From Pedobacter sp. FW305-3-2-15-E-R2A2 (GTDB lineage Bacteria > Bacteroidota > Bacteroidia > Sphingobacteriales > Sphingobacteriaceae), in assembly GCF_038446955.1 (NCBI RefSeq), contig NZ_CP151803.1, positions 6,634,001-6,698,000 of the forward strand: a stretch of DNA of 64,000 bases, read 5' to 3'. Numbering within the stretch: position 1 is the first letter of the stretch; every line of letters begins with the position of its first letter. Shown here in pieces: positions 1 to 8,566 of this stretch. The notes below the pieces were generated by a model. That model was not told the DNA's origin, ran no database searches, and was given only the letters and a program-made list of their open reading frames with translations. Made by a program: the position numbers and the translations under genes.

Positions 1-370
1 ATACGTTGTTCAGCTGGCTGATGTGGAGATCATTGCGGAAGACATTCCGGGATGGCAGGTCACCAATTTAGGAAATCTAACTGTAGCATTGGATGTTACG
101 ATTACAGATGAGCTAAAACAGGAAGGTTTATCGCGCGAGCTGATCAATAGAATCCAAAATCTGAGAAAGGAATTGAATTTTGAGGTTACCGATAGGATTA
201 CCGTCTCTTTACAAAACGATAATTTGATCGCAAATGCAGTAGCACAAAATAAAACATACATTTGTTCGGAAATCTTAGCGGATAAAATTAATTTAATAGA
301 TAATTTAGAGAATGGAAACAAAATCGTAATCGACGATGTTGAACTACATATTTCGATAGCAAAACAATAA
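1..370 (+). CDS. ileS: Isoleucine--tRNA ligase, C-terminal fragment
   Basis: This is the last ~122 codons of a gene that begins before the window; the frame is open from base 2 to the TAA at 368-370. The product charges tRNA-Ile in the cytoplasm. What is visible is the tail domain of class I isoleucyl-tRNA synthetases, with the conserved stretch LSRELINRIQNLRKELNF followed by a region rich in D, V and I strands. The catalytic domain is outside the window. Neighbour order supports the call: ileS, a DksA/TraR-like gene and lspA commonly sit together in Bacteroidota. The next gene starts 5 bases after the stop, so they are probably cotranscribed. Confidence 0.88.
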   Translation, partial: YVVQLADVEIIAEDIPGWQVTNLGNLTVALDVTITDELKQEGLSRELINRIQNLRKELNFEVTDRITVSLQNDNLIANAVAQNKTYICSEILADKINLIDNLENGNKIVIDDVELHISIAKQ

Positions 371-375
371 TTATT

Positions 376-759
376 ATGGAAAAAGCTGCAAAAACAAGGT
401 ATTCTGATAGTGAACTTCAAGAGTTTAAAGAATTAATTCAGGAAAAATTACGTATGGCCAGAGAAGAATTTCTTTCTCTAACCAGCTCATTAAGTAGCCC
501 CAACTCTAACGGAACTGAAGATACCTCAGGAACATATAAGACTTTGGAAGATGGTTCTGCTACTTTAGAAAAAGAACAATTGAACCAACTGGCTGCCCGT
601 CAGAAAAAGTTCATTGAGAATCTCGAAGCTGCATTGGTACGTATCGAAAATAAAACTTACGGTATTTGCCGTGAAACAGGTAAACTGATCCAAAAAGAAC
701 GTCTTCGTGCAGTTCCGCATGCGACGTTAAGCATGGAAGCTAAAATGAAGCAAAGCTAA
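376..759 (+). CDS. TraR/DksA-like transcriptional regulator with degenerate zinc finger
   Basis: 127-residue cytoplasmic protein of the DksA/TraR family, which binds the RNA polymerase secondary channel and modulates initiation. The N-terminal half (about 8-95) is predicted helical coiled coil with an acidic middle. The C-terminal part has the family signature TYGICRETGKLIQKERLRA. The classical four-cysteine zinc finger is absent: Cys98 is the only cysteine in the protein, so zinc is unlikely to be bound in the usual way. Similar cysteine-poor versions are usual in Bacteroidota. It lies between ileS and lspA, and its stop overlaps the lspA start by one base (TAATG), which suggests translational coupling. 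The family call is firm; its exact function here is inferred. Confidence 0.85.
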   Translation: MEKAAKTRYSDSELQEFKELIQEKLRMAREEFLSLTSSLSSPNSNGTEDTSGTYKTLEDGSATLEKEQLNQLAARQKKFIENLEAALVRIENKTYGICRETGKLIQKERLRAVPHATLSMEAKMKQS

Positions 760-1361
760 TGAAGGGATATACAAAACCTTTACTGATTATCTTTTTTGTT
801 TTGCTGGCAGACCAGGTATTAAAGACCTGGATTAAAACCAATATGTACCTTGGTCAGGAGTTTAAGATCATCGGCAATTGGTTTATTATTCATTTCACGG
901 AAAACAATGGAATGGCTTTCGGCCTTGAGTTTGGCGGAGAGTTCGGTAAACTGTCTCTTTCTTTATTCAGAATAGCGGCAGTAGCAGGAATTGGGTATGC
1001 ATTACATTATCTGATTCAGAAAAAATACCACAGGGGCTTGATCCTGAATGTGGCATTGATTTTTTCCGGTGCAGTGGGCAATATCATTGACTCTGTACTG
1101 TATGGAAAGATCTACGGATACGAGAGCTGGTTTCATGGTCGGGTAGTAGACATGTTTTACTTTCCGATCCTGCAGGGTAATTTCCCATCATGGGTACCCA
1201 TCTGGGGAGGCGAAGATTTTATCTTCTTCAGACCTGTTTTTAACATCGCTGATGCAGCGATCTCTGTTGGGGTGGTCATCATCCTGATCTACCAGAAAAC
1301 TTACTTTAAGGAAGAGGTAAAAGAAGAGATCGGTCCAAATAACGAGATCGTCGAAGACTAA
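759..1361 (+). CDS. lspA: Lipoprotein signal peptidase (signal peptidase II)
   Basis: 200-residue inner-membrane aspartic protease that removes signal peptides from diacylated prolipoproteins. Hydrophobic segments lie near residues 6-24, 70-88, 94-112 and 168-188. The two catalytic aspartates are seen in GAVGNIIDS and in FNIADAAISVG; the HGRVVDMFYF segment lies between them. A longer loop (about 118-160) between the aspartate motifs is typical of Bacteroidota versions. The start overlaps the preceding DksA-like gene by one base. Its substrates in this window would include the gldB, gldK, porW-like, SusD, PKD-like and DUF4843 lipoproteins. A hairpin terminator follows 20 bases after the stop. 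Confidence 0.95.
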   Translation: MKGYTKPLLIIFFVLLADQVLKTWIKTNMYLGQEFKIIGNWFIIHFTENNGMAFGLEFGGEFGKLSLSLFRIAAVAGIGYALHYLIQKKYHRGLILNVALIFSGAVGNIIDSVLYGKIYGYESWFHGRVVDMFYFPILQGNFPSWVPIWGGEDFIFFRPVFNIADAAISVGVVIILIYQKTYFKEEVKEEIGPNNEIVED

Positions 1362-1381
1362 GGATCACTGAAAAAAACAAC

Positions 1382-1416
1382 AGTCCGTAAAGTGTTTGCT
1401 TTGCGGACTTTTTTAT
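1382..1416 (+). terminator. Rho-independent terminator after lspA
   Basis: Eleven-base arms AGTCCGTAAAG (1382-1392) and CTTTGCGGACT (1399-1409), with one G-T wobble and a six-base loop, are followed by a T-run. It closes the ileS-dksA-lspA transcript. Confidence 0.85.
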
Positions 1417-1567
1417 TTACAGTCAAAATTTCATAACTATTTTTCGCAGAAAATAACCCTAATAATGAAGCAGTTAAGAAATAATCTGTAAATTGTTATG
1501 CCTGGAATATGGAATTGGACTGATATTTACATCTTCTTATCAAATACACAAAAGAAAAATCAACATT

Positions 1568-2272
1568 ATGAAAAAGTTATTTGCCCTTGCCTTTGTTGCC
1601 TTATTTAGTTTAAGTGCCATGGCTCAACAAGTAGATCTGAGAAAAAAGATAAGTGTTAGCGGATCTGCAGAAACGGAAGTTACTCCGGATATCATTTATA
1701 TCAGCATCTCTTTAAAAGAATATTTAAAAGACAACAACAGCAAGAAAAAAGTAGAAATCACTACCCTGGAAAGTCAGCTGTATAAAGCGATTCAGGATGC
1801 AGGTATCGCAAAAGAAAACTTAACCATCAACAATGTATCTGGTTATAGCATTGCAGAGAAAAAGAAAAATCCTGACTTCTTAGTAAGCAAACAATACCGC
1901 TTAAAAGTAACTGACCTGAACAAATGGAATGAGCTGATCGGTTCAGTAGACCCAAAAGGTGTGGCTTATACCAATATCGATAGCTATGACTACTCTAAGA
2001 TCGAAGCCTTAAAAAAAGAGCTTAAAATCAAAGCACTTCAGGCAGCGAAAGCAAAAGCAGCTTATTTAGTAGAAGCATTGGGCAATCAATTGGGAAGCAT
2101 CATCGACATTCAGGAATTAAACAACGAGTCTTACCCTCAGCCAATGTACCGTGCAAACGTAATGATGATGAAAGCGGAAAGTGCAGATGCAATGGGCGGA
2201 GCAGCTCCGGAAATTGATTTCAAGAAAATCAAATTGAATTACACAATGAATACTGTGTTTGAGATCAAATAA
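1568..2272 (+). CDS. SIMPL (DUF541) domain periplasmic protein
   Basis: 234-residue secreted protein. The ATG at 1568 is chosen because it begins a clear signal peptide, MKKLFALAFVALFSLSAMAQ, with cleavage after AMA; the open frame upstream begins only at a TTG. The mature part resembles the SIMPL/DUF541 family: ISVSGSAETEVTPDIIYISI at the start, a KALQAAKAKAAYLVEALG helix, and a final beta strand NYTMNTVFEIK. These proteins are periplasmic or envelope-located and their biochemical role is poorly defined (E. coli YggE is linked to oxidative stress). It stands alone between two terminators. Family assignment is good, function unknown. Confidence 0.8.
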   Translation: MKKLFALAFVALFSLSAMAQQVDLRKKISVSGSAETEVTPDIIYISISLKEYLKDNNSKKKVEITTLESQLYKAIQDAGIAKENLTINNVSGYSIAEKKKNPDFLVSKQYRLKVTDLNKWNELIGSVDPKGVAYTNIDSYDYSKIEALKKELKIKALQAAKAKAAYLVEALGNQLGSIIDIQELNNESYPQPMYRANVMMMKAESADAMGGAAPEIDFKKIKLNYTMNTVFEIK

Positions 2273-2410
2273 TACTGGCCGTAAGAATATACAGTTTACA
2301 GGTTGAACAGTCCTTAAAAGCGAATCAACATCAAAAATATATTCTTCAGTTATACTGCTTAAACATAGCTAAAAAGCGATTATTAGCGCTTTAAGATTGC
2401 CTAAAAAAAG

Positions 2411-2438
2411 CCTACCAATATTTTTTGGTAGGTTTTTT
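2411..2438 (+). terminator. Rho-independent terminator after the SIMPL gene
   Basis: Perfect eight-base arms CCTACCAA (2411-2418) and TTGGTAGG (2425-2432) with a six-base loop, followed by six T. A second weaker hairpin (AAAGCG at 2373-2378 with CGCTTT at 2387-2392) precedes it. Confidence 0.85.
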
Positions 2439-2471
2439 GTTATTTACAAGGAAATCACAAAACCTAATCAC

Positions 2472-2786
2472 ATGAAAAAATTCATTTACTCACTGGCCTT
2501 AATTTTTATGTTAGGCGTTAGCGCGAACACCGTTCTTGCCGCAGACAAGTCTGAAAAGAATAAAACGGAGATGACTGTTGAACAACAGGCGCAATTAAAA
2601 AGAATCACAGAACGGGTAGAAGAAATCAGGTCAATGGATAAATCAGATTTATCCAGAGCAGAGAAAAAAGAACTTCGTAAAGAGCTGAGAGAGTTAAAAA
2701 AACAATCTAAAGCATTAGGAGGAGGAGTTTATCTTTCTGTTGGAGCCATCATCATCATCATCCTATTGTTGATCTTAATCTTATAA
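2472..2786 (+). CDS. Small secreted coiled-coil protein with C-terminal membrane anchor
   Basis: 104-residue protein. The ATG at 2472 is chosen because it starts a signal peptide (residues 1-23, ending NTVLAA) and leaves room for the terminator just upstream. The middle (about 30-80) is highly charged and predicted to be an alpha-helical coiled coil, rich in K, E and R. The last ~20 residues (VGAIIIIILLLILIL) form one hydrophobic segment that ends the protein. I infer an envelope protein with its charged helix in the periplasm. I recognise the architecture as common in Bacteroidota but know no function. It is monocistronic, with terminators on both sides. Confidence 0.7.
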   Translation: MKKFIYSLALIFMLGVSANTVLAADKSEKNKTEMTVEQQAQLKRITERVEEIRSMDKSDLSRAEKKELRKELRELKKQSKALGGGVYLSVGAIIIIILLLILIL

Positions 2787-2807
2787 TATTCTCATCTACC
2801 GATGAAT

Positions 2808-2842
2808 AAAAAAACCTTCTCCGTAATGGAGAAGGTTTTTTT
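2808..2842. terminator. Bidirectional terminator between the small gene and serS
   Basis: Eight-base GC arms CCTTCTCC (2815-2822) and GGAGAAGG (2828-2835) with a five-base loop, flanked by seven A on the left and seven T on the right. It can serve both convergent transcripts. Confidence 0.9.
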
Positions 2843-2865
2843 ATGGATGAATAGCTGGTAAGCCC

Positions 2866-4137
2866 TTAGTCGATATATTCGAATCCGGTATATTTTACCA
2901 GAACTTCCGGAATTTTAATTCCTTTATCCGTCTGGTTATTTTCCAGGATAGAAGCCACAATACGTGGTAAAGCCAAAGCACTTCCGTTTAAGGTATGCGC
3001 CAGCTGTGTTTTTCCGGTTGCCCCTTTGAACCTTAATTTCAAACGGTTACTTTGGTAAGTCTCGAAGTTGGAAACTGAAGATACTTCTAACCAACGTTGC
3101 TGTGCAGCACTCCATACTTCCATATCATAAGTTTTAGCAGATGTGAATCCCATATCACCACCACACAGACTCAAAACTCTGTAATGAAGGCCAAGATCCT
3201 TTAATAAGGATTGTACATAGCTGCTCATTTGTTCTAAAACATCATAAGATGTTTCGGGATGAACTACCTGTACCAATTCCACCTTATCAAACTGGTGCAA
3301 ACGGTTCAAGCCACGTACATGCGCCCCATAAGAACCTGCCTCGCGACGGAAACATGGAGTATATGCGGTGTTTTTAACCGGAAGTTCTTCTTCTTTCAGG
3401 ATCACATCACGGTATAAATTCGTTACCGGAACTTCAGCTGTAGGAATCAGGTATAAATTGTCTACTCCTGCATGGTACATCTGACCTTCTTTATCCGGTA
3501 ACTGACCAGTACCAAAGCCTGAAGCTTCATTTACCAGGTGAGGAACCTGCATCTCTCTGTAGCCCGCATCTATTGCGCGATCCAAAAAGAAATTGATCAA
3601 TGCCCTTTGTAAACGTGCTCCTTTTCCTTTATACACAGGAAAACCTGCGCCGGCAATTTTAGTACCCAGTTCAAAATCTATGATGTCATACTTAGCAGTC
3701 AGCTCCCAGTGTGGCACAGCGTTTTCGCCCAATACTGCAGGCTCACCATGTACCAATACCACTTCGTTTTCCTCTGGTGTAGCTCCCGTTGGTACGGATT
3801 CATGAGGCAGGTTAGGCAACTGTACAATCAATTGGTGCAATTTATCCTCCGCTTCAGTCAGTACATCAGAAAGGTTTTTGATCTGCTCTTTGTTTGCTGT
3901 AGTTTCCGATTTCAATACATCCGCTTCCTCTTTTTTACCATTACGCATCAGCTCACCAATTTGTTTAGCACTGGAATTTGCGATAGCGGAAAGGGAGTCC
4001 AAGGAGGTTTGAGCTTGTCTACGCTCTTCATCAATTTTAATAATTTCATCCACCAATTCAGGCTGTTTGAAATTACGGACAGACAGTCGTTCTAAAACTT
4101 TCTCTCTATTTTCGCGGATATAGTTAACTTGCAACAT
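2866..4137 (-). CDS. serS: Serine--tRNA ligase
   Basis: 423-residue cytoplasmic class II aminoacyl-tRNA synthetase, the normal length for SerRS; it charges tRNA-Ser and tRNA-Sec. The N-terminal ~110 residues form the long tRNA-binding helical arm, beginning MLQVNYIRENREKVLERLS. The catalytic core shows the TAEVPVTNLYRD segment, motif 2 (FRREAGSYGAHVRGLNRLHQ) and motif 3 (NGSALALPRIVASILEN). It is monocistronic and converges on the preceding small gene through a shared terminator. It is divergent from rsmI with about 80 bases between the starts. Confidence 0.97.
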   Translation of the reverse strand: MLQVNYIRENREKVLERLSVRNFKQPELVDEIIKIDEERRQAQTSLDSLSAIANSSAKQIGELMRNGKKEEADVLKSETTANKEQIKNLSDVLTEAEDKLHQLIVQLPNLPHESVPTGATPEENEVVLVHGEPAVLGENAVPHWELTAKYDIIDFELGTKIAGAGFPVYKGKGARLQRALINFFLDRAIDAGYREMQVPHLVNEASGFGTGQLPDKEGQMYHAGVDNLYLIPTAEVPVTNLYRDVILKEEELPVKNTAYTPCFRREAGSYGAHVRGLNRLHQFDKVELVQVVHPETSYDVLEQMSSYVQSLLKDLGLHYRVLSLCGGDMGFTSAKTYDMEVWSAAQQRWLEVSSVSNFETYQSNRLKLRFKGATGKTQLAHTLNGSALALPRIVASILENNQTDKGIKIPEVLVKYTGFEYID

Positions 4138-4171
4138 TATTTTATTTTTTAAACAAAGATAATAACTTAAC

Positions 4172-4206
4172 TCGTCATTGCGAGCCCCTTTGGCATCGCA
4201 TCGCGA
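4172..4206. repeat. Possible remnant of a dispersed GTCATTGCGAG-type repeat
   Basis: The serS-rsmI spacer carries TCGTCATTGCGAGC followed by GCATCGCATCGCGA, GC-rich against an A/T-rich spacer. GTCATTGCGAG is the core of dispersed palindromic repeats I know from several bacterial genomes, including Bacteroidota. Only part of such an element is present and no second copy was seen in the window, so this is tentative. Confidence 0.35.
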
Positions 4207-4217
4207 AAAAAATAACT

Positions 4218-4925
4218 ATGGAAGGCAAACTATTTCTTGTTCCCACGCCAATAGGCAACCTTGAGGATATGACCTTCAGGGCGATAAGAATCTTAAAAGA
4301 GGCCGATGTGATTCTGGCTGAAGATACCCGTACCAGTGCCCCGATGCTGAAACATTTCGGCATTGATAAAAAGGCCTATTCACATCATCAGCACAATGAG
4401 CATCAGGCAACCTCAGAAATCATTAAGTTTCTAAAAGAAGGAAAAAATGTAGCACTGATCTCCGATGCAGGTACTCCGGCCATTTCTGATCCTGGATTCT
4501 TCCTGGTGAGGGAAGCGATCAAGAATGACCTGGCGGTAGAGTGTTTACCAGGGGCAACCGCTTTTGTTCCGGCACTGGTGAACTCCGGACTTCCATCGGA
4601 TTCCTTTATATTTGAAGGCTTTCTGCCGGTAAAAAAAGGCAGACAAACACGTTTTAAAAAACTGGCAGAGGAAGACCGCACCATTATCTTATATGAAAGT
4701 CCACACCGCTTATTGAAAACCCTGGAAGAGTTTGCGGAATATTGCGGAGAAGACCGTCAGGCTTCGGTAAGCAGGGAGCTGACAAAAATGTATGAGGAGA
4801 CCGTGAGGGGTACATTGCTGGAGATAAAAACACATTTTGAAAACAACATATTAAAAGGAGAATTCGTGATTTGTATTGCGGGAAAAACGGAAGTAAAGAA
4901 GTCCAAATACGAAAAAGATAAATAG
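4218..4925 (+). CDS. rsmI: 16S rRNA (cytidine1402-2'-O)-methyltransferase
   Basis: 235-residue cytoplasmic SAM-dependent methyltransferase that 2'-O-methylates C1402 of 16S rRNA near the decoding centre. Signature segments are LFLVPTPIGNLEDMTFRAI at the N-terminus, AEDTRTSAPMLKHFGI, and VALISDAGTPAISDPGF. The protein is shorter than the ~285 residues of E. coli RsmI and lacks the C-terminal helical extension, as expected for Bacteroidota versions. It is the first gene of a plus-strand run with the PH/SHOCT gene and lnt. Confidence 0.95.
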   Translation: MEGKLFLVPTPIGNLEDMTFRAIRILKEADVILAEDTRTSAPMLKHFGIDKKAYSHHQHNEHQATSEIIKFLKEGKNVALISDAGTPAISDPGFFLVREAIKNDLAVECLPGATAFVPALVNSGLPSDSFIFEGFLPVKKGRQTRFKKLAEEDRTIILYESPHRLLKTLEEFAEYCGEDRQASVSRELTKMYEETVRGTLLEIKTHFENNILKGEFVICIAGKTEVKKSKYEKDK

Positions 4926-4961
4926 GTTCAATTTTTGATAGTATTATAAAAAAGCATTAAC

Positions 4962-5612
4962 ATGATATTAATAGATAGATTTTTAAGTGACGAACAAGAT
5001 CCTAAGGCTGTTGAAAAAGTATTGGGAAAACTAAATGATATGCTCAGTGCAAATGAAGAACTGATTTATATGGCGGTACAAAAAAGACCTGCTGTAAATC
5101 TGCTTCCAACCTGCATCGCGGTAAGTAACAAACGTATTTTCTATTGTGAACCGGGCAACTTCGGAATCACGATGAACTTTAAAGACATCTCCTGGAAAAC
5201 AATCAAAGAGATCTCTTTTAAAGAAGAGATTTTTGGTTCTAAATTCATCTGTGTACCTACACATGGAGAAAACATCATCACCGAATACATTCCTAAAGTA
5301 CAGGCCCGTAAATTATACCAGGCCGCTCATGAACAACTGGAAGAATTTAAAGAACAACAGCGCCAGATCGAGCTGGAAGAAAGACGTTCGTCGACTTCTC
5401 CGGTAACTGTAAACACCATTCCTGAGCCTAAGGTAGTGGAAGAGCCGGCAGCGTTCATCCCTCCTGCCCCTTTAGCACCGCCTGCTCCGGTAGAAGAACC
5501 TGAAGATGAAACCACCATCAAATTGAGGAAACTGAAAACATTGTACGATAAGCAACTGATTACCCTTGAGGAATACGAGGCTAAAAAAGCAGATGTACTA
5601 GACAATTTCTAA
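4962..5612 (+). CDS. PH-like and SHOCT domain protein
   Basis: 216-residue soluble protein. Residues ~25-125 resemble a bacterial PH domain (YokE type): ELIYMAVQKRPAV, then VSNKRIFYCEPGNF and strands to the IITEYIPKVQ region. Residues ~125-150 are a Q/E-rich helix, followed by a proline-rich linker (FIPPAPLAPPAPVEEP). The last ~30 residues form a SHOCT motif, KLRKLKTLYDKQLITLEEYE, a short domain often found at protein termini and linked to oligomerisation. No signal peptide or membrane segment is seen. It lies between rsmI and lnt. Domain calls are reasonable; the function is unknown. Confidence 0.75.
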   Translation: MILIDRFLSDEQDPKAVEKVLGKLNDMLSANEELIYMAVQKRPAVNLLPTCIAVSNKRIFYCEPGNFGITMNFKDISWKTIKEISFKEEIFGSKFICVPTHGENIITEYIPKVQARKLYQAAHEQLEEFKEQQRQIELEERRSSTSPVTVNTIPEPKVVEEPAAFIPPAPLAPPAPVEEPEDETTIKLRKLKTLYDKQLITLEEYEAKKADVLDNF

Positions 5613-5640
5613 TTCAAAAAGCAGCACGATAATATCCCCA

Positions 5641-7263
5641 ATGAATTTAAAAAACACGACGCTCCTGGCCCTGTCAAGCGCTTTCTTAATGTGGCTGGCA
5701 TGGCCACCTATTCCCTATACTGCCCCTCTTTTGCTGATTGGTATGGTTCCTTTACTCATCGCCATCAAACAAACCAGCAGCAGCGAAAAAGAGAAAAAAG
5801 GAAAACGTGTTTTTTTAACCGCAGGATTAACATTCCTCGTATGGAATACCGCCTGTATTTATTGGGTTTATAATGCGATCAGTGCTTATAATAACGCATT
5901 TGTTGCCTTTCTGATCTCCCTTATTCCTTACGGACTGGGTGCATTGCTGATGACCTTCGCCTTTTGGCTGTATTACCGTTTAAGCCGGTATGCTTCTAAA
6001 TGGATGGCCTATGCCGGGCTCATCAGCTTCTGGATCAGCATGGAATACCTGCACCAGACCTGGGACCTTGCCTTTCCATGGATGACCTTAGGAAATGGTT
6101 TTGCGGCAAGCCATCAATTGATACAATGGTATGAATATACCGGAATTTACGGTGGCTCCTTATGGATTCTAATCAGCAATATCCTCGCCTTTGAAGCTTA
6201 CCAGGCTTTCAAAATTCAAAAAGGATACCTGAAATTCAGGCCCCTGATTATACTGGGACTGGTGATCTTAATACCAATTACCGCCTCATTGATCAGATAT
6301 TCCGGTTATGAAGAGAAAGTAGTTCCGGTAAATGTGGTCACCGTACAACCAAACATCGATCCTTATCAGAAACTGGGCGGGATTTCTTCACAGGAACAGA
6401 TCCGTACCTTAACCCGGCTCTCAGATTCCATCGGACAGCCCAATACAGAATATTTCATCTGGCCGGAAACGGCGATCCCGAACTATAGCGATGAAGAACG
6501 TGTGAGAAGTAATCCTGACTTTATACAGCTTCAGGATTTCCTTTCCAAGTATAAAAACGGAACATTGATTACCGGAATTGAGAGCATCAAACGCTACAAT
6601 GACCTGCAAACCATCAGTGCGAAGTTTGATGAGAACAGCGGGGTCTATTATGATAATTTCAACACCGCCATGCAGGTGGAAAACTCTGCAAACGTACAGT
6701 TCTACCATAAATCAAAACTGGTTCCGGGTGTAGAGAAAATGCCTTTCCCGAATGCTTTAGCTTTTTTAAAGCCGGTGTTTGCGCAATTGGGCGGCACGGT
6801 TAGTGGATGGGGATGGCAGGAGAACCCAGCGGTCATGTATGCGCAAAGCGGTATCGGTGTGGCTCCTGTAATCTGTTATGAATCGCTATGGGGCGACTGG
6901 ATCGGTAAATCGGTAAAGGAAGGCGCTCAGTTCATCGCTATCATCACGAATGATGGCTGGTGGGGAAATACGTCAGGAAAAGACCAGCACCTCTTATACG
7001 CAAAATTAAGAGCTATAGAAACCAGAAGATGGGTAGTCCGTTCGGCTAACACCGGAATCTCCGGTTTTATCGACCAAAAAGGAGATCTGGTAAAGCAAAG
7101 CAAATGGTGGGTACCTACTGCCTTAAAAGCAGACATCAACCTGAACAGTGACCTTACTTTTTACGTAGAAAACGGAGATCTTATTGCGAAATTATTCTCG
7201 CTTACAGCCTTGTTATTCGCCCTGATCATTCCTTATAAAAAATGGGTTAAAAAGACGCCCTAA
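5641..7263 (+). CDS. lnt: Apolipoprotein N-acyltransferase
   Basis: 540-residue inner-membrane enzyme that adds the third acyl chain to the N-terminal cysteine of lipoproteins, the step after LspA. The N-terminal ~210 residues hold about six membrane segments; a seventh is at the C-terminus (LFSLTALLFALIIPY). The periplasmic nitrilase-like domain has the Glu-Lys-Cys triad: Glu276 in WPETAIPN, Lys359 in KSKLVPGVEKMPF, and Cys412 in VICYESLWGDW. The length fits the family. It follows the PH/SHOCT gene by 28 bases. Confidence 0.95.
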   Translation: MNLKNTTLLALSSAFLMWLAWPPIPYTAPLLLIGMVPLLIAIKQTSSSEKEKKGKRVFLTAGLTFLVWNTACIYWVYNAISAYNNAFVAFLISLIPYGLGALLMTFAFWLYYRLSRYASKWMAYAGLISFWISMEYLHQTWDLAFPWMTLGNGFAASHQLIQWYEYTGIYGGSLWILISNILAFEAYQAFKIQKGYLKFRPLIILGLVILIPITASLIRYSGYEEKVVPVNVVTVQPNIDPYQKLGGISSQEQIRTLTRLSDSIGQPNTEYFIWPETAIPNYSDEERVRSNPDFIQLQDFLSKYKNGTLITGIESIKRYNDLQTISAKFDENSGVYYDNFNTAMQVENSANVQFYHKSKLVPGVEKMPFPNALAFLKPVFAQLGGTVSGWGWQENPAVMYAQSGIGVAPVICYESLWGDWIGKSVKEGAQFIAIITNDGWWGNTSGKDQHLLYAKLRAIETRRWVVRSANTGISGFIDQKGDLVKQSKWWVPTALKADINLNSDLTFYVENGDLIAKLFSLTALLFALIIPYKKWVKKTP

Positions 7264-7296
7264 AAATCGCTAACTTTAGGTTGAGGCTTATCTCTT

Positions 7297-8109
7297 ATGA
7301 AATACTTCAGCATTACTCCTTCTCCAAAACTTGCCGGACTGGTACGTTGTTTTTGGGTATTGGAAATGGACAGCTTTTCCGGAACACCTTATATTCACCG
7401 GACCATGGCGGATGGATGTGTGGAAATGGTTTTTCATTATCAGGGTGTTTTCGATGAACTGCTAAGCAATGATCAGCAAATAACCTCCTTCTCTTCCGGA
7501 ATATCGGGTCCTTCACAACAATTCAGGCGATTTTCAATTGATCAACGCTTTGGCATATTTGGGGTATACCTCTATCCTTTTGCCATGTCTGAATTGTTCG
7601 ACATTCCCTGTCTTGCACTGACGAATGAAATGATAGACATGACCACAATTCTCGGTACAGCGGGCAAAGAACTGGAAGAAAAGATGATGCTCGCTTCCGG
7701 CAACCAGGCCAGAGTTGCCATCATCAGTCAGTTTCTGGAATCGAAGCTTGCCCGGCGCAAAACAAAGCACCATGGAATTTCGGAAACCATCCGGCAAATC
7801 ATCGACACTGATGGAAGCAGCAACGTAAAACGCCTGGCAGACGACAGCTTTTTATCCATGCGTCAGTTTCAGCGCAATTTTAAAGAATATGCAGGTTTTA
7901 GCCCTAAATTATTTACCAGGATCATCCGGTTTCAAACTGCCTTAAGGAAATATCCCGAGAAGGAATCCCTTTCCTTAACAGACATTGCGTACAACTGCGG
8001 CTATTATGACCAATCGCACTTTATCCACGACTTTAAAGAATTCTCCGGGCATCATCCAGGCACTTATTTTTCCGGAAACGCGGAAGGAACAAAATGGATC
8101 ACCGCATAA
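7297..8109 (+). CDS. AraC-family transcriptional regulator
   Basis: 270-residue cytoplasmic DNA-binding protein. The C-terminal ~100 residues carry the two helix-turn-helix motifs of the AraC/XylS family: VKRLADDSFLSMRQFQRNFK and LTDIAYNCGYYDQSHFIHDF, with the usual GFSPK linker and a final GHHPGTYF. The N-terminal ~150 residues start MKYFSITPSPKLAGLVRCFW, a sensing domain like that of DUF6597-type AraC regulators; the ligand is unknown. It begins 33 bases after lnt and is followed by a VOC-family gene, a frequent pairing that may form a small regulated unit. Confidence 0.88.
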   Translation: MKYFSITPSPKLAGLVRCFWVLEMDSFSGTPYIHRTMADGCVEMVFHYQGVFDELLSNDQQITSFSSGISGPSQQFRRFSIDQRFGIFGVYLYPFAMSELFDIPCLALTNEMIDMTTILGTAGKELEEKMMLASGNQARVAIISQFLESKLARRKTKHHGISETIRQIIDTDGSSNVKRLADDSFLSMRQFQRNFKEYAGFSPKLFTRIIRFQTALRKYPEKESLSLTDIAYNCGYYDQSHFIHDFKEFSGHHPGTYFSGNAEGTKWITA

Positions 8110-8185
8110 AGAATGTCGTGTTTTTCCAATTTACCGCAATGATCTGCACCTAAATTTGTGATATAAACGATTAAAAAACAGCATC

Positions 8186-8566
8186 ATGAACATTCCAAAA
8201 ACACATCAGGCAGTTATGCCATACCTTATGCTCAACGGCGCTCAGAAGTTTACCGACTTTATTAAAGTGGTGTTTAATGCAGAGATTACCCATCAGCACC
8301 CAAGGGAAGACCAGACGGGTTTACTCAGACATGGAGAAGCACAGATTTCAGGAAGTACCATTATGTATTGCGATGCCATGGAACCCTGGGGAACGGCAGT
8401 ATCAAATCTGTTTGTCTATGTAGACAATGCAGACGAAAGTTTTCACAAAGCCATGGAAGCAGGAGCTTCAATAGTTATGGAGTTATCCGATCAGGATTAT
8501 GGACGTACCTGTGGCGTTAAAGACACCACAGGCAACGTTTGGTGGATCACCTCAATAAATGCTTAA
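8186..8566 (+). CDS. VOC-superfamily protein (PhnB/glyoxalase-like)
   Basis: 126-residue cytoplasmic protein of the vicinal-oxygen-chelate fold. It starts QAVMPYLMLNGAQKFTDFIK, has the ISGSTIMYCDAMEPWG strand and ends DTTGNVWWITS, all typical of the PhnB-like subgroup of glyoxalase/bleomycin-resistance proteins. The substrate cannot be told from sequence. It follows the AraC-type gene, which may control it. Its TAA stop overlaps the convergent nadE stop, the two sharing the bases TTAA. Confidence 0.85.
   Translation: MNIPKTHQAVMPYLMLNGAQKFTDFIKVVFNAEITHQHPREDQTGLLRHGEAQISGSTIMYCDAMEPWGTAVSNLFVYVDNADESFHKAMEAGASIVMELSDQDYGRTCGVKDTTGNVWWITSINA

Noticed and set aside
1493..1567. Longer start for the SIMPL protein
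   Set aside because: The extra 25 codons begin at TTG and precede a complete signal peptide that starts at the ATG.
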